A DNA stretch of 64,000 nt, taken from positions 983,501 to 1,047,500 of the forward strand of contig NZ_CP028414.1 in assembly GCF_000148585.2 (NCBI RefSeq). The letters are read 5' to 3'. Source of the stretch: Streptococcus mitis NCTC 12261 (GTDB lineage Bacteria; Bacillota; Bacilli; Lactobacillales; Streptococcaceae). Positions 8,719 to 20,430 of the stretch are shown here, piece after piece. Every line of letters starts with the position of its first letter. The first letter of the stretch is position 1. The notes under the pieces are model-generated. The model ran no database searches. It had not been told where the DNA came from and saw only the letters and a list, made by a program, of their open reading frames with translations. Both the position numbers and the translations under genes were made by a program.

Positions 8719-9637
8719 TTAAGACCAATTCCGAGCTACTTCTTCATCAGCCTTTAACTGATCCACTAATTGGACGACTGAGTCAAATTTAGTCATGTCT
8801 CGAATACGATCAAGCCAATAAACCATAACGGGTTTCACCATAAATATCTTGATTAAAATCAAAAATATTGACTTCAAAACGTGCTTCTTCTCCATCAAAG
8901 GTCACATTTTTTCCAACACTAGCCATAGCACGATACTTCTGTCTTTGAATCTCAACATCAACAACATAAACACCATCTGCTGGCATATAAGTACGATCTA
9001 AAAGCACTAAATTCGCTGTTGGATAACCAATAGTACGACCACGAGCATTGCCATGAACCACCATGCCTCTCGATGGAAGCGGTGCCCCCAAAAGTTCTCC
9101 TGCTTCTTTCACATTTCCATCTAAAATAGCTTGACGGATACGTGTTGAACTAATCTTTCCTTTCTCATCTTCTACAGGTGGAACAATAATAACTTCTCCA
9201 TCAAAGTAATCCTTTAAGTCCTCTGCCGTTTTTTTGTCAGAACCAAATGTATAATCAAAACCTGCAACAATAATTTTAGCATTCATAGCCTTAATATAGG
9301 TTGCAAAAAATTCTTCTGCCGTGAGACTAGCAAATTTGCTACTAAAATCAAGGAGATACAATTCTTCTACGCCTTCACGCTTTAATTTTCTCTCACGTTC
9401 AGCAGGGTTCAAAATATGCAAAAATAGGTCAGGATGATAAGGCTCTAAAGCGATCTTTGGAGATTCATTAAAGGTCATAACTACGATAGGCAATAAATCC
9501 TTTCTCGCAGCCTTGTTGGCAACACGAAATAGTTCTTGATGTCCCTTATGTATACCATCAAAATAGCCGAGTACAACGACCGAATCGGATGGTGTGCCAA
9601 TATCTTTTTGATTTTTTATAGGAATAGTAATAATCAT
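8719..9637 (-). CDS. ribF: Bifunctional riboflavin kinase / FAD synthetase, frameshifted near the 3' end
   Basis: RibF makes FMN from riboflavin and FAD from FMN. The N-terminal FAD-synthetase domain has the nucleotidyltransferase motif GYFDGIHKGH and SSTRIR; the C-terminal flavokinase domain has GRTIGYPTAN. The frame read from the ATG at 9637 stops at 8810 after 275 aa, in DIYGETRYGLLA. If one G is removed from the GGG at 8830-8832 the frame continues as DIYGETVMVYWLDRIRD...ADEEVARNWS to a stop at 8719-8721. That gives 305 aa and the usual RibF ending. So there is a +1 frameshift, real or a sequencing error, that costs the last helix of the kinase domain. The -10 box is 6 nt from the ATG, so the mRNA is predicted leaderless. 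Confidence 0.9.
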
Positions 9638-9643
9638 AAAATA

Positions 9644-9652
9644 ATTATATCA
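9644..9652 (-). promoter_or_regulatory. ribF extended -10, predicted leaderless start
   Basis: Minus strand TGATATAAT, with TATAAT at 9644-9649, then six bases TATTTT, then the ATG at 9637. No Shine-Dalgarno is possible in that gap. Confidence 0.65.
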
Positions 9653-9891
9653 TAGTGATAGCTATTTCTGAACCAGAAAATCTGAAATGTCGTTTTTTTA
9701 AGCTGAAGTGTAGCATTTTAGAAGAATTTTGTTTTTGAAATCGTAATACAGAACAAGAGATTGACGTAAGAATCTTGAAATCAGAAAAACGCATCACATC
9801 AACCCTTAAAACTTGATATAATGCGCTTTATTATGAAAAGTTCTAGTAAATTCTTTATAAAATCAACTTCCAGCAGCCTTTTCACTTTTTA

Positions 9892-10752
9892 TTAATAAGT
9901 TCTTTCTTCACCTTGGCTAGTCAAGATAACAGGTCCATCTTTCGTAATGACAAATTGGTGTTCATACTGACATGACAATCCACCATCAATGGTCTTATGC
10001 GCCCAACCAGTCTTCATATCTGTATCAATTTCCCAGTCACCTGTATTGATCATTGGTTCAATGGTTAAGACCATTCCTTCACGAAGACGGAGTCCACGAC
10101 CAGCAATACCATAGTTAGGAACCATTGGCTCTTCGTGCATGGTTGGGCCAACACCATGACCAACCAAATCACGCACTACACCGTATCCACGACTTTCAGC
10201 ATATTCTTGAATAGCTGCTCCAATATCACCAATACGGTTCCCAACAACGGCTTGCTCTATCCCCTTATACATGGCTTCTTTAGTTACATCCATCAGATTT
10301 TTCACTTCTTCGGACGGTGTACCAACAGCATAAGCCCAACAAGAGTCTGCTAGGCCACCAGAATAGCTCTGAGTGTATTTTTTCATTTGTTCAACATTGT
10401 TGAAGTTTAATTTTGAGACATTCAGGTCAGATTTCGCAATTGGACCTCCCAAAACCATATCAACTTTGAGCAAATCACCATCTTTCAAGATATAGTGACG
10501 AGGGAAAGCATGAGCCACTTCATCATTAAGAGAGCAACAGGTAGCATAAGGATAGTCCATCATGGCACCATCAACCCCAATCTGAAGTGGAAGGAAATTC
10601 TCTTCCTTGCAACGACGTCGGACATACTCTTCAACTTCCCACATATCTACGCCTGGCTTAATCAAATCACGTAAGCCGATATGAATACTTGCTAGAAAAT
10701 CACCAGCCTTGTCCATAGCTTCGATTTCACGAGCTGATTTTAATGTTATCAT
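9892..10752 (-). CDS. map: Methionine aminopeptidase, type I
   Basis: Removes the initiator Met from nascent proteins; cytosolic two-metal peptidase, 286 aa. Metal ligands are visible: the two Asp in VDMVLGG and KSDLNVSKLNF, His in VGHGVGPTMHE, Glu in TIEPM, and a final Glu in QYEHQF. Between SKLNF and the next core segment there is an extra stretch (NNVEQMKKYTQSYSGGLA) of the kind described for streptococcal enzymes with an insert of about 27 residues. AGGAG precedes the ATG. It is the last gene of an apparent operon with the CBS/HTH regulator, 15 bp upstream. Confidence 0.95.
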   Translation of the reverse strand: MITLKSAREIEAMDKAGDFLASIHIGLRDLIKPGVDMWEVEEYVRRRCKEENFLPLQIGVDGAMMDYPYATCCSLNDEVAHAFPRHYILKDGDLLKVDMVLGGPIAKSDLNVSKLNFNNVEQMKKYTQSYSGGLADSCWAYAVGTPSEEVKNLMDVTKEAMYKGIEQAVVGNRIGDIGAAIQEYAESRGYGVVRDLVGHGVGPTMHEEPMVPNYGIAGRGLRLREGMVLTIEPMINTGDWEIDTDMKTGWAHKTIDGGLSCQYEHQFVITKDGPVILTSQGEERTY

Positions 10753-10767
10753 TTTTTCTCCTAGTTT

Positions 10768-12045
10768 CTAATTAATTTTAACAGTCACATTTGCTTTTGA
10801 AACAATCTGATGACCATGATAAATATCGTAATCAATAATAGCTGATCGTCTAGTATGATGGATGATGCGTGCTTGAATGCGCAGTATATCATCTATCTGA
10901 ACTGCTTGCAAAAAGTAGATCAACATCTGCTCAATAATGAGATTTCGACCACTATTCACAACTAAATCTTGAGTCATGTGGGTCAGAATTTCTGCCAATA
11001 CACCATTAGCCAAAACACCGTTCTTCTCTAGCATAAAGGGTTCCACTGTAATCACTACTTCATCATGGTGGTAAGAAAGTTTTTGACCAATTTGCTCAGA
11101 AAAAGTAGGTAGAGCAGAAACTTGGGAACGACTCATCTTCTCCATGACATCTCGTCGTGTCACAACTCCAAGCAAGGTTTGATTATTCCGAACAACTGGT
11201 ACCATTTCAAAGTCTTCTGCAATCATCCGTTGACTCACATTGGCAATATTTGTTGATAATCCAACCAAAAATAGGCTACGAGACATGACCTTATCAATTG
11301 TCGTGCTTGGTGATTTATCACCAGCATCTCTCATAGTTACAACTCCAACAACAACCTGATGTTGATTAATAACAGGGAAACGGCTGCTACGATTCTTACG
11401 AACCAAGTCCAAATAATCTTTGACTGTGTCGGTTTCTCTCAGAAAACCATACTCATGACTTGGGCGATAAAGTTTCTCAACTGTCAGAATATCAGTCTTG
11501 ATTTGTACATTTGACAGGGCTTTATTGATCATAGTCGCAATGGTAAAAGTGTCATTCCTGCTTCTCAGAACAGGAATCCCTTTTTGATTGGCCAGTTTAA
11601 GCACATCATCATGAACCTGAAATCCACCTGTAACCAGGACTGCATTTTCATTTTCCAATGCTAACAATTGAATACGAGTCCGATCTCCGACAATCAAAAG
11701 TCCCCCATCATGAAGGTAAGACAAAATATTTTGCTCAGTCATGGCACCGATTGAGAACTTACTAAATTCTCTCTCTAAACCTTCTTGACCAGCCAGAACC
11801 TCAGAAGAAGTCACTTCAGCAATTTCAGCAAAAGTTAATCTCTCTATAGCAACTTTCTGAGATTTAACACGGATAGTACCACTTCTTGGGCGAGTCTCTA
11901 CAATTCCACGGTTTTCAGCTTCCTTGATAGCGCGATAGGCCGTTCCATCACTGACTCCCAGATGGTTGGAAATACTACGAACACTGACCCTTTTACCTAC
12001 TGGTAATTCCTCCAAATAGCTTAGAATTTCCTGATGCTTACTCAT
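10768..12045 (-). CDS. HTH-DRTGG-CBS-hotdog regulator (YtoI-like)
   Basis: Four-domain cytosolic protein, 425 aa. An N-terminal winged helix (about residues 1-60, SVRSISNHLGVSDGTAYRAIKEAE) is followed by a DRTGG domain (about 65-180), a pair of CBS domains (about 190-305, with VVTMRDAGD and VVTRRDVME) and a C-terminal hotdog/MaoC-like domain (about 310-425). CBS pairs usually bind adenine nucleotides and hotdog domains bind acyl-CoA, so ligand-controlled DNA binding is likely, but targets are unknown. The start ATG with AAAAGGAG overlaps the GNAT stop by 8 bp, implying coupling in the murA-GNAT-regulator-map operon. Confidence 0.88.
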   Translation of the reverse strand: MSKHQEILSYLEELPVGKRVSVRSISNHLGVSDGTAYRAIKEAENRGIVETRPRSGTIRVKSQKVAIERLTFAEIAEVTSSEVLAGQEGLEREFSKFSIGAMTEQNILSYLHDGGLLIVGDRTRIQLLALENENAVLVTGGFQVHDDVLKLANQKGIPVLRSRNDTFTIATMINKALSNVQIKTDILTVEKLYRPSHEYGFLRETDTVKDYLDLVRKNRSSRFPVINQHQVVVGVVTMRDAGDKSPSTTIDKVMSRSLFLVGLSTNIANVSQRMIAEDFEMVPVVRNNQTLLGVVTRRDVMEKMSRSQVSALPTFSEQIGQKLSYHHDEVVITVEPFMLEKNGVLANGVLAEILTHMTQDLVVNSGRNLIIEQMLIYFLQAVQIDDILRIQARIIHHTRRSAIIDYDIYHGHQIVSKANVTVKIN

Positions 12046-12589
12046 TGAATTCTCCTTTTACATACCGAAATTCAAGATAATCCCGCATTTTTCTTGTATA
12101 GCGATCACTTCCTTTAAACTGACGTGACAAACGAAATCCAGCCTTAAGAGCAACTCTTTGGCTAGCTTCATTTTCAAGATGGGTAATTATGGATAATTGT
12201 TTTAAGCCAAATTCCTCAAAAGAAAGCTGACAAATTTTTCTAACAACCTCTGTCATAAATCCTTGCGACCAAGCATCTTTTCTCAAAAAATAGCCAAGTT
12301 CAGCTTCTTTTTTGATTTCATCTAACTTCTCAAATTTAATAGAACCAATCATTTGTTGATTTTTCTGGTCACAAATTGCCCACACTCCCAAAGGGGACTT
12401 CATAAAGTAATTGGCCAGTGCATATTGACTTTCTTCCAGACTTGCCTGAGTTGGGAAAATAAATTGTAAATTTTCTGGATTTGAAGCTATCTCATGGAAA
12501 TCCTGACTATCACTAAAAAAGAAAGGACGCAAATACAAGCGATCCGTTTCAAAAAAAGAAAACATTGCTAATTTGGTCCAAATATTCAT
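12038..12589 (-). CDS. GNAT family N-acetyltransferase (RimJ/RimL type)
   Basis: Acetyl-CoA-dependent acetyltransferase of the RimJ/RimL/SpeG-like branch, 183 aa. The N-terminal ETDRLYLRPFFFSD and the C-terminal NEASQRVALKAGFRL are typical of this branch. ATG at 12589 is preferred: GAGG sits 5 nt upstream. An in-frame GTG at 12595 overlaps the Shine-Dalgarno. Substrate unknown; relatives acetylate protein N-termini or small amines. It lies 15 bp after murA and overlaps the next gene, so it is mid-operon. Confidence 0.85.
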   Translation of the reverse strand: MNIWTKLAMFSFFETDRLYLRPFFFSDSQDFHEIASNPENLQFIFPTQASLEESQYALANYFMKSPLGVWAICDQKNQQMIGSIKFEKLDEIKKEAELGYFLRKDAWSQGFMTEVVRKICQLSFEEFGLKQLSIITHLENEASQRVALKAGFRLSRQFKGSDRYTRKMRDYLEFRYVKGEFNE

Positions 12590-12604
12590 AAACACCTCTA
12601 CGGT

Positions 12605-13864
12605 TTATTCTTCAACAAGTGTAATATCCGCTCCTAGATTACGTAATTTTTCAATAATATCTGAATAACCACGTAAGATGAACTCAATATTTGTAATTTC
12701 AGTTTTGCCTTCAGCCATTAAACCAGCAATGACAAGTGCGGCCCCAGCTCTAAGGTCAGTAGCTTTTACATTTGCACCACGCAAAACACGTCCACCAGTA
12801 TATAAAATATGGTCGTTTGTAGTCGTAATATCTGCGTCCATCTTTGCTAGTTCAAAAACATGGTTTACTCGTTTTTCATAAATGGTATCAATAATGGTAC
12901 CACGCCCCTCTGCTGTTAATAGAAGAGGAGTAATTGGTTGTTGCAAGTCAGTAGCAAAACCAGGATAAGGAGCTGTCTTAATATTGATTGCTTTCAAATT
13001 AGACTGTTCTTCGACAAAAATACTGTCCTCCGATACAGTCATTCTCACTCCCATTTCTTCCAACTTAGCGATGAATCCTTCTAAGTGTTCATAAAGAACA
13101 TTATTAATACGAATTCCCTTACCGACTGCAGCAGCTAAAGAAATATATGTTCCTGCTTCAATACGGTCTGGAATCACCTGATGACGGGTTCCGTGTAATC
13201 TGTCAACACCATCAATAATGATAATATTGGTTCCAGCACCACGGATATGAGCACCCATATTATTTAAGAGAGTGGCAACATCAATAATCTCAGGTTCTCG
13301 GGCTGCATTTTCAATAATAGTACGACCATTTGCTTTAACCGCAGCAATCATCGTATTAATCGTCGCACCGACACTAACCGTATCCATGTAAATACTTGCG
13401 CCGTGAAGTCCTGTATCTTTAGCAGATAACTTCATGTTATCACCCTCGTAGCTAACAGTAGCTCCCATAGCTTCAAAAGCCTTAAGATGTAGATCAATAG
13501 GGCGAGGTCCCAAATCACATCCACCAGGTAAACCAACAGTAGCTTCACCAAAGCGACCTAAAAGACTTCCATAAAAATAATAAGATGCACGAAGACTATT
13601 GATTTTCCCATAAGGCATTGGAATATTTTGAACACCTCTTGGATCAATCTCTAACACATCGTCATAACGCTTAACAGTAGCCCCCATTAACTCCATAATT
13701 TCGACAAGACTAGCAACATCGGAAATATCTGGAACACAATCCAAAGTCACCACATCATCTGCCAAAATAATAGCTGGAATCAAAGCTACTACACTATTTT
13801 TTGCGCCACTAATGGTAATCTCACCTTGCAGAGGCAAGCCACCATTGATAACAATTTTTCTCAT
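12605..13864 (-). CDS. murA: UDP-N-acetylglucosamine 1-carboxyvinyltransferase (MurA paralogue)
   Basis: First committed step of peptidoglycan synthesis: transfers enolpyruvate from PEP to UDP-GlcNAc. It is a 419-aa cytosolic enzyme of inverse alpha/beta barrel fold. The catalytic Cys116 lies in [15 protein letters not shown] and Lys22 in [10 protein letters not shown]; both match the active E. coli enzyme, and Cys116 is the fosfomycin target. Streptococci carry two MurA copies; this one looks like the second (MurA2/MurZ type), an inference from its neighbours. It heads an operon with a GNAT protein, a CBS regulator and map. An extended -10 lies about 50 bp upstream. Confidence 0.95.
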   Translation of the reverse strand: MRKIVINGGLPLQGEITISGAKNSVVALIPAIILADDVVTLDCVPDISDVASLVEIMELMGATVKRYDDVLEIDPRGVQNIPMPYGKINSLRASYYFYGSLLGRFGEATVGLPGGCDLGPRPIDLHLKAFEAMGATVSYEGDNMKLSAKDTGLHGASIYMDTVSVGATINTMIAAVKANGRTIIENAAREPEIIDVATLLNNMGAHIRGAGTNIIIIDGVDRLHGTRHQVIPDRIEAGTYISLAAAVGKGIRINNVLYEHLEGFIAKLEEMGVRMTVSEDSIFVEEQSNLKAINIKTAPYPGFATDLQQPITPLLLTAEGRGTIIDTIYEKRVNHVFELAKMDADITTTNDHILYTGGRVLRGANVKATDLRAGAALVIAGLMAEGKTEITNIEFILRGYSDIIEKLRNLGADITLVEE

Positions 13865-13913
13865 TTTAAATTTTTAATACTCTTTCAAAATTTCTAAAAA
13901 GGTCCTACGTTAA

Positions 13914-13922
13914 AGTATATCA
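13914..13922 (-). promoter_or_regulatory. Probable murA operon promoter (extended -10)
   Basis: Minus strand TGATATACT, with TATACT at 13914-13919, about 50 bp upstream of the murA start. No clear -35 is present. Confidence 0.45.
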
Positions 13923-14021
13923 TAAATTCACCCTTTTTTCCATCATTTTCAATTATATTAGTTGAATCGTATTTATTAGTAAATGAGCTGTCTTGAAATG
14001 TTTTGCCCCCTAAATACAAAA

Positions 14022-14056
14022 ATAGCCCTTCGGATAAAATCCGAGGGGCTAGAAAC
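14022..14056 (-). terminator. Intrinsic terminator after enolase
   Basis: GC-rich stem AGCCC-TTCGGAT / ATCCGAGGGGCT around a short AAA loop, followed on the minus strand by TATTTTTGT. It lies about 70 bp after the enolase stop. Confidence 0.85.
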
Positions 14057-14122
14057 GTTGTTAAATCAACGGCCGAACTTTTGAATTTCAAGGTTCGGGA
14101 TAAAATAGTTCACTGAACTATT

Positions 14123-15430
<1,308 letters not shown>

Positions 15431-15465
15431 TTACTCTCCTTATGAGTTAAATTTTTTACACCTCT

Positions 15466-15494
15466 ATAATACCTTAAAACCCCTCCTTTTTCAA
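15466..15494 (-). promoter_or_regulatory. Enolase promoter
   Basis: Minus strand -35 TTGAAA (15489-15494), 17-bp spacer, -10 TATTAT (15466-15471), about 38 bp before the ATG; AAGGAGAG serves as Shine-Dalgarno. Confidence 0.7.
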
Positions 15495-15575
15495 GAAAAA
15501 ACGTTATCTTTGTGCAAATTTTCCTTAACTTTATAAAGTAATCGCTTTCTTTTGTCTGTTTTATTCTAACTTTTA

Positions 15576-15584
15576 TGATATACT
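15576..15584 (+). promoter_or_regulatory. Extended -10 with predicted leaderless start of the YueI-like gene
   Basis: TGATATACT, with TATACT at 15579-15584, is followed by six bases GTTTTC and the ATG at 15591. There is no Shine-Dalgarno. Confidence 0.65.
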
Positions 15585-15590
15585 GTTTTC

Positions 15591-16037
15591 ATGACAGATT
15601 TATCAAAACAATTACTTGAAAAAGCTCATGGTGGACCAAAATTAAATCCAGATGAGCAAAGACGCTATCTTGGCACTTTTGAGGAAAGAGTTCTTGGATA
15701 TGCAGATATTGACACAGCAAATAGCCCTCAGTTAGAAAAAGGCTTTTTATCTATTTTAGAAAATCTTCAGGAAAAAGCAGAACCACTATTTGTGAAGATT
15801 TCACCAAATATCGAATTTGACAAACAAGTTTTCTACTTAAAAGAAGCAAAAGAAACTGATAGTCAAGCTACCATTGTATCTGAAGAGCATACTTCTTCTC
15901 CTTTTGGCCTTATTATCCACACCAATGCACCAGTTCAAGTAGAAGAAAAGAACCTTCGACTTGCTTTTGCAAAACTTTGGAAAGTTAAAAAGGAAGAACC
16001 AGCCAAAACATCCTTCTGGAAGAAATGGTTTGGCTAA
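15591..16037 (+). CDS. YueI family protein (DUF1694)
   Basis: Small soluble protein of unknown function, 148 aa. The N-terminal segment [20 protein letters not shown] and the core [14 protein letters not shown] are typical of the YueI/DUF1694 family, widespread in Bacilli. No catalytic residues can be proposed. The start codon follows directly on an extended -10, so the mRNA should be leaderless. Its stop codon overlaps that of the convergent glycerate kinase gene (CTAA shared), so the two transcripts must overlap. Confidence 0.88.
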   Translation: MTDLSKQLLEKAHGGPKLNPDEQRRYLGTFEERVLGYADIDTANSPQLEKGFLSILENLQEKAEPLFVKISPNIEFDKQVFYLKEAKETDSQATIVSEEHTSSPFGLIIHTNAPVQVEEKNLRLAFAKLWKVKKEEPAKTSFWKKWFG

Positions 16038-17149
16038 ATATTGCGCATATTTAATAAATGCCCAATATTGTTAGCCGTGCGCTCCAGATAGAGACTGGCA
16101 TTTTTCAAACTATCTTCTAAAGGTTCGCTTTTCTCTAAAATAGAAAAGGTAGCTTGGATATTTTCAAATGGTAGTGAAGGTAAATCTTCAGCGAGACTAC
16201 CGCAAATAGCAATAACAGGAACTCCGACAGGGGTTCTTTTTGCTACCCCTATCGGCGCTTTCCCTGCTAAACTTTGACGATCTAGCCTTCCTTCTCCAAC
16301 AATAACCAAGTCAGCATCTGAAACTTTCTTATCAAAGTCAATCAAATCTAAACAAGTGTCAATTCCAGATACGATACTTGCTTGAGCAAAGGCACACAAA
16401 CCGCCAGCAATGCCTCCACCAGCTCCTGCTCCTTTAATTTCCAATGTTACAGGTGAGGCTTTTTCATAAAAATCTTGGATTGCCTGATCTACGACTGCAA
16501 ACATAGTAGGATGTAAACCTTTTTGTTTGCCAAAAGTGTAAGTCGCACCTTGATAACCACATAAGGGACTCGCGACATCTGCTAAAATACGGATTTGAAC
16601 ACCTTCAGGAATTTCATAGCGATTTTCTGTTGACATAGAAGCTAAGTTTAATAAGGACTGACCGCAAGCGGGCAAGACATTTCCATCCCTATCATAAAAT
16701 CGATAACCTAAACCAGCAGTGATCCCAATTCCTCCGTCATTACTGGCCGTGCCACCAACGCCGATATAGATTTCTTTAATCCCTTGAGCAATGAGATGAC
16801 GAATCAACTCTCCAATACCACAAGTTTGGATTTGAAGTGGATTTCGTTTCTCTAGCGGAATTTTTCCAAGGCCAACCAAGTCGGCAACTTCAAATAGTGC
16901 CAGTTGACTTTTTTGAAAATAGCGCATGGCTTCTTTTTGTCCAAAAGGTCCTGTAACTTGGATCCATTTTTCTTCAAGGTCAAGAGAATGTCGAATGGAA
17001 TCTACAGTGCCTTCTCCCCCATCCCCAACAGGGCAGAGGAGACAGTCTACATCTGCTATCGATTGTTGGAAGCCTCTTTTTATTGCTTCAGCTACCTGTT
17101 GAGCGGACAAGCTTTCCTTAAACGAATCTGGTGCAATTACAATCTTCAT
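16034..17149 (-). CDS. Glycerate kinase
   Basis: GlxK/GarK-type glycerate kinase, 371 aa, ATP-dependent phosphorylation of D-glycerate that feeds lower glycolysis. The family start [16 protein letters not shown] is clear, as are [11 protein letters not shown] and the [16 protein letters not shown] segment. I choose the ATG at 17149 because it gives the canonical N-terminus and has GAGG 6 nt upstream. An ATG four codons earlier overlaps the serB stop as ATGA and would give coupled translation. It forms a two-gene operon with serB; both handle three-carbon serine/glycerate metabolites. Confidence 0.92.
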   Translation of the reverse strand: MKIVIAPDSFKESLSAQQVAEAIKRGFQQSIADVDCLLCPVGDGGEGTVDSIRHSLDLEEKWIQVTGPFGQKEAMRYFQKSQLALFEVADLVGLGKIPLEKRNPLQIQTCGIGELIRHLIAQGIKEIYIGVGGTASNDGGIGITAGLGYRFYDRDGNVLPACGQSLLNLASMSTENRYEIPEGVQIRILADVASPLCGYQGATYTFGKQKGLHPTMFAVVDQAIQDFYEKASPVTLEIKGAGAGGGIAGGLCAFAQASIVSGIDTCLDLIDFDKKVSDADLVIVGEGRLDRQSLAGKAPIGVAKRTPVGVPVIAICGSLAEDLPSLPFENIQATFSILEKSEPLEDSLKNASLYLERTANNIGHLLNMRNI

Positions 17150-17157
17150 ATTTTCCC

Positions 17158-17802
17158 TCATTCTAAACAGTCAATCAAGGGAAGAACTTCTAAAAAATCC
17201 CTCTTGTCAACATGGTTTGGTATTTCTTGTTTCAGTACTTCTTTGGCACAAAAAGCAATTCCCAGTCCTGCTGACTTCAACATTAATAAGTCATTGGCCC
17301 CGTCACCGATTGCAACAGTTCTTTCTTGAGGAAGTTTTAGTTCCTCTCTCCATTTTTCCAGAGTCTCTTTTTTGACCTCAGGACTTATAATTTGTCCAAT
17401 CAATTTTCCAGTTAAAAGACCATCTTTGACTTCAAGTTGGTTGGCAGAGAAATGGGCAATTCCAAGTGATTTTGCTAATCTATCAACTATTGGTATAAAT
17501 CCACCGGACACCAGACCAACTAGGATTCCATTCTTTTGGAGAATAGAGATAAATTTCTGTGCATTTGGCGATAGATGAATAGAGTTGAATACTGTATCAA
17601 AGACCGAATCAGGGAGGCCTTTTAACAAAGCTACTCTCTCTCGTAAACTCGTTTCAAAGTCTAACTCTCCTCTCATTGCCCGACTTGTAATCAGCGAAAT
17701 TTCCTCCTCACGACCTGCCTCTCTTCCCAAAAGATCAATTACTTCTTCTAGGAGTAAGGTGCCGTCAACATCCATAACACACAAACCTTTTACTTGAGAC
17801 AT
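17158..17802 (-). CDS. serB: Phosphoserine phosphatase
   Basis: HAD-superfamily phosphatase, 214 aa, last step of serine synthesis. HAD motif I is DVDGTLL near residue 11, motif II SGGF ([11 protein letters not shown]), and motif [15 protein letters not shown]. The order and spacing fit the SerB subfamily rather than sugar phosphatases. Start ATG with GAGAGGAG. It is followed by glycerate kinase within the same operon. Confidence 0.92.
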   Translation of the reverse strand: MSQVKGLCVMDVDGTLLLEEVIDLLGREAGREEEISLITSRAMRGELDFETSLRERVALLKGLPDSVFDTVFNSIHLSPNAQKFISILQKNGILVGLVSGGFIPIVDRLAKSLGIAHFSANQLEVKDGLLTGKLIGQIISPEVKKETLEKWREELKLPQERTVAIGDGANDLLMLKSAGLGIAFCAKEVLKQEIPNHVDKRDFLEVLPLIDCLE

Positions 17803-17825
17803 CAGTTCTCCTCTCTAAACAGCCC

Positions 17826-17857
17826 AAAAATCGTATGAAGTCATCATACGATTTTAT
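17826..17857 (-). terminator. Terminator of the glg operon
   Basis: Perfect 12-bp inverted repeat (AAAATCGTATGA at 17827-17838, TCATACGATTTT at 17844-17855) with a 5-nt loop. It lies a few bases after the glgA stop codon and before serB. Confidence 0.85.
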
Positions 17858-17860
17858 CTA

Positions 17861-19294
17861 TTAATTAACTAAACTATGGTACAACTCAAGGTATGACCTG
17901 CAGGCTGTATCCCACGAGAAATCACACTCCATAGCTTGTTTTTGTAGGTTTCTCCAAACATCAGGATGGTTTCTATACAAGTCCAAAGCTGTTTGGAAAG
18001 TCCAATTTAACCAGTAAGGAGATAAATTGTCAAAGCTAAAGCCAGTACCGCTTCCTTCGATTGGATTGAAGGCTTTAACGGTATCTCGCAAGCCACCAAC
18101 TTCATGGACCAATGGCAAGGTTCCGTAACGCATAGCCATCATCTGAGACAAACCACACGGTTCAAAACGACTCGGCATGAGGAAGAGGTCGCAAGCAGCG
18201 TAGATTTCTTGAGCAAGTTTGACATCAAAAGTGATATTTGCTGATAGCTTGTCTGGGTAAATCTGAGCAAACCACGAGAAAGCTCCTTCAAAGGCTGGAT
18301 CTCCAGTTCCCAAAAGAACAATCTGAACATCATTTTGCAAGATATGGTGAAGACTTTCCACCACCACATCAAAACCTTTTTGACGTGTCAAACGAGAAAC
18401 AATTCCCACCAGAGGAACGTCAGCTCTAACTGGCAAGCCAACTCTTTCTTGCAATTTTGCCTTGTTTTGGGCTTTACCAGACAAATCGTCCTGATTAAAA
18501 TGATAATCTAAAAGAGCATCCGTCTGAGGATTATAAAGGTCAGCATCAATCCCATTCACGATACCAGACACCTTGCCAGACTCCATTCGAAGAATCTGAT
18601 CCAAGTTACATCCGAACTGACTGGTCATAATTTCATGAGCATAACTAGGTGAAACGGTTGAAACACGGTCCGCATAGAGAATACCTGCCTTCATCCAATT
18701 CAGACAGTTGTTCCAGCGAAGGGTGCCATCAGCGTAACGTTCAAAGCCGACTCCAAACAAATCCCATAACATTCCTTCTGAAAATTGTCCCTGGAATTCT
18801 AAATTATGAATGGTTAAAACTGTTTTAATGCCCTCATAGGCTTGAATCCAACGGTATTTTTCCTTCAACAAGAAAGGAATCATAGCTGTATGGTAGTCAT
18901 GAACATGGAGAAGTTCAGGAATAAAGTCAATCCTTTCCATAGCCTCAATGGCAGCCAGTTGGAAAAAGGCAAAGCGTTCTCCGTCGTCAAAATCACCGTA
19001 AACATGACCACGGAAGAAATAATATTGGTTGTCAATAAAGTAGAAGGTTACACCGTTTAAAACGGTTTTCTTAATTCCACAATACTGTCTGCGCCAACCA
19101 ACACTCACCTCAAAATGAAGAACATTTTCAATCTGATTTCCAAATTTAGCCTCTACCATGTCATAGTAGGGTAAAATCACTGCAACTTCATGTCCCGCTT
19201 TTACTAGTGATTTGGGAAGAGCGCCAATGACGTCTCCCAAACCACCTGTTTTTGAAAAGGGTGCACCCTCTGCTGCTACAAATAAAATTTTCAT
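17861..19294 (-). CDS. glgA: Glycogen synthase (ADP-glucose)
   Basis: Bacterial GT5 glycogen synthase, 477 aa: adds glucose from ADP-glucose to alpha-1,4-glucan. N-terminal ADP-glucose binding motif KTGGLGDV (residues 16-23) and C-terminal [20 protein letters not shown] with the GT-B catalytic Glu are present. The start ATG overlaps the glgD stop by 4 bp, so it is translationally coupled. It is the last gene of glgBCDA; no glycogen phosphorylase gene is in the cluster. Confidence 0.97.
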   Translation of the reverse strand: MKILFVAAEGAPFSKTGGLGDVIGALPKSLVKAGHEVAVILPYYDMVEAKFGNQIENVLHFEVSVGWRRQYCGIKKTVLNGVTFYFIDNQYYFFRGHVYGDFDDGERFAFFQLAAIEAMERIDFIPELLHVHDYHTAMIPFLLKEKYRWIQAYEGIKTVLTIHNLEFQGQFSEGMLWDLFGVGFERYADGTLRWNNCLNWMKAGILYADRVSTVSPSYAHEIMTSQFGCNLDQILRMESGKVSGIVNGIDADLYNPQTDALLDYHFNQDDLSGKAQNKAKLQERVGLPVRADVPLVGIVSRLTRQKGFDVVVESLHHILQNDVQIVLLGTGDPAFEGAFSWFAQIYPDKLSANITFDVKLAQEIYAACDLFLMPSRFEPCGLSQMMAMRYGTLPLVHEVGGLRDTVKAFNPIEGSGTGFSFDNLSPYWLNWTFQTALDLYRNHPDVWRNLQKQAMECDFSWDTACRSYLELYHSLVN

Positions 19295-20430
19295 GAATGA
19301 ATATCCTCTGTTACTTTAGCACCTTTCTTAACGACGACTGGATGTTCTGCAGTTCCACGGATCACAACTCCATCCGCAACTTCAACACCCTTGTCCAAGA
19401 TAGCATATTCTACCTGAGCTCCTTCTCCAATAACAACACGAGGGAATAAGATGCTATCTTTAACCAAGCTATCCTTATGGACATGAATATTACGTGATAA
19501 AACAGAATTAGCCACTTGACCTTCAATAATACTACCAGAGGCAAACTGAGAAGTGCTTACCTTGGATGTATTAGCATAATAAGTTGGCTCTTCGTTTTTG
19601 ACCTTTGTATAAATCTTTTGATTTGGTGAGAAGAGAGAGTAGAATTTTTGTGATTCAAGCATATCTTTGTTAGCTTTGTAATAAGACTCTACAGAGTGAA
19701 TGTTGGCTAGGTAGCCTGTGTACTCGTAGGCAAAAGCCCCTTCTTTTGCAGCCAAATCCCGTAAAACATAGCGCAACTTCTCTGGATGTTCTTTTTTAGC
19801 TTCTTCTTCCAAGCGTTCTATCAACCAAGGTGTATCAACGACAAAGATATCTGTAGACATGTTATAGATTTGATCTGGTAACTTGCTATCAAAGAGTTTA
19901 TGAGAACGAACATGGTCTGTTTCATCCACTTCCAAGATTGCGTTTACTTCTGAAATGTCTTTCTTAGATAGTTTTTTATAAACTACAGTGATAGGCTCTT
20001 TTGTTGTACTATGTAGATGGAAAACTTGGTTCAAATCAATATTAATCAAAACATCACAGTTAAGTGAAACTGTTTGGTTTGAGCCAGAACGTTTCAAATA
20101 AGTAAGAAGCTGTTGGTAGTATTCTTTTCCAACTGTACTACTTTCCACACGGGTATTGTAAATACCTAGATAGTAGTGGCTAAGAAGAGTTGACAATCCC
20201 CACTCACGACCAGAACGGATATGGTCAAAGACTGAGCTAATATTATCTTGTTGGAAAATACCAAAGATACTACGGACACCAGCATTAGCAAGACTTGAAA
20301 GTGGGAAGTCGATCAAGCGATATTTACCACCGAAAGGCAAACTAGCCACTGGACGATGGTCTGTCAGTGTTGACATATCATGAAAACCAACTGTGTTTCC
20401 TAAAATGGCAGAATATTTATCAATCTTCAT
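19291..20430 (-). CDS. glgD: Glucose-1-phosphate adenylyltransferase, GlgD subunit
   Basis: Paralogue of GlgC, 379 aa, with a nucleotidyltransferase-like domain and a C-terminal left-handed beta-helix (hexapeptide repeats from about residue 290). Against GlgC it lacks the GGxGTRL nucleotide loop (here [12 protein letters not shown]) and has [10 protein letters not shown] instead of the [10 protein letters not shown] catalytic segment. It is therefore most likely a non-catalytic partner that activates GlgC, as shown for GlgCD complexes of Firmicutes. The start overlaps glgC by 11 bp. Confidence 0.93.
   Translation of the reverse strand: MKIDKYSAILGNTVGFHDMSTLTDHRPVASLPFGGKYRLIDFPLSSLANAGVRSIFGIFQQDNISSVFDHIRSGREWGLSTLLSHYYLGIYNTRVESSTVGKEYYQQLLTYLKRSGSNQTVSLNCDVLINIDLNQVFHLHSTTKEPITVVYKKLSKKDISEVNAILEVDETDHVRSHKLFDSKLPDQIYNMSTDIFVVDTPWLIERLEEEAKKEHPEKLRYVLRDLAAKEGAFAYEYTGYLANIHSVESYYKANKDMLESQKFYSLFSPNQKIYTKVKNEEPTYYANTSKVSTSQFASGSIIEGQVANSVLSRNIHVHKDSLVKDSILFPRVVIGEGAQVEYAILDKGVEVADGVVIRGTAEHPVVVKKGAKVTEDIHS

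Noticed and set aside
8601-8792. 63-codon plus-strand open frame after yitT
   Set aside because: It runs through the terminator and antisense to the ribF tail, which is explained by the frameshifted RibF C-terminus.
9811-9895. Extended -10 TGATATAAT on the plus strand followed by a 20-codon open frame
   Set aside because: No ribosome-binding site, no homology I recognise, and the frame runs into the 3' end of map; a small RNA is possible but there is no terminator to support it.
13894-14091. 65-codon minus-strand open frame between eno and murA
   Set aside because: It spans the enolase terminator and the murA promoter, lacks a ribosome-binding site and has no protein-like features.
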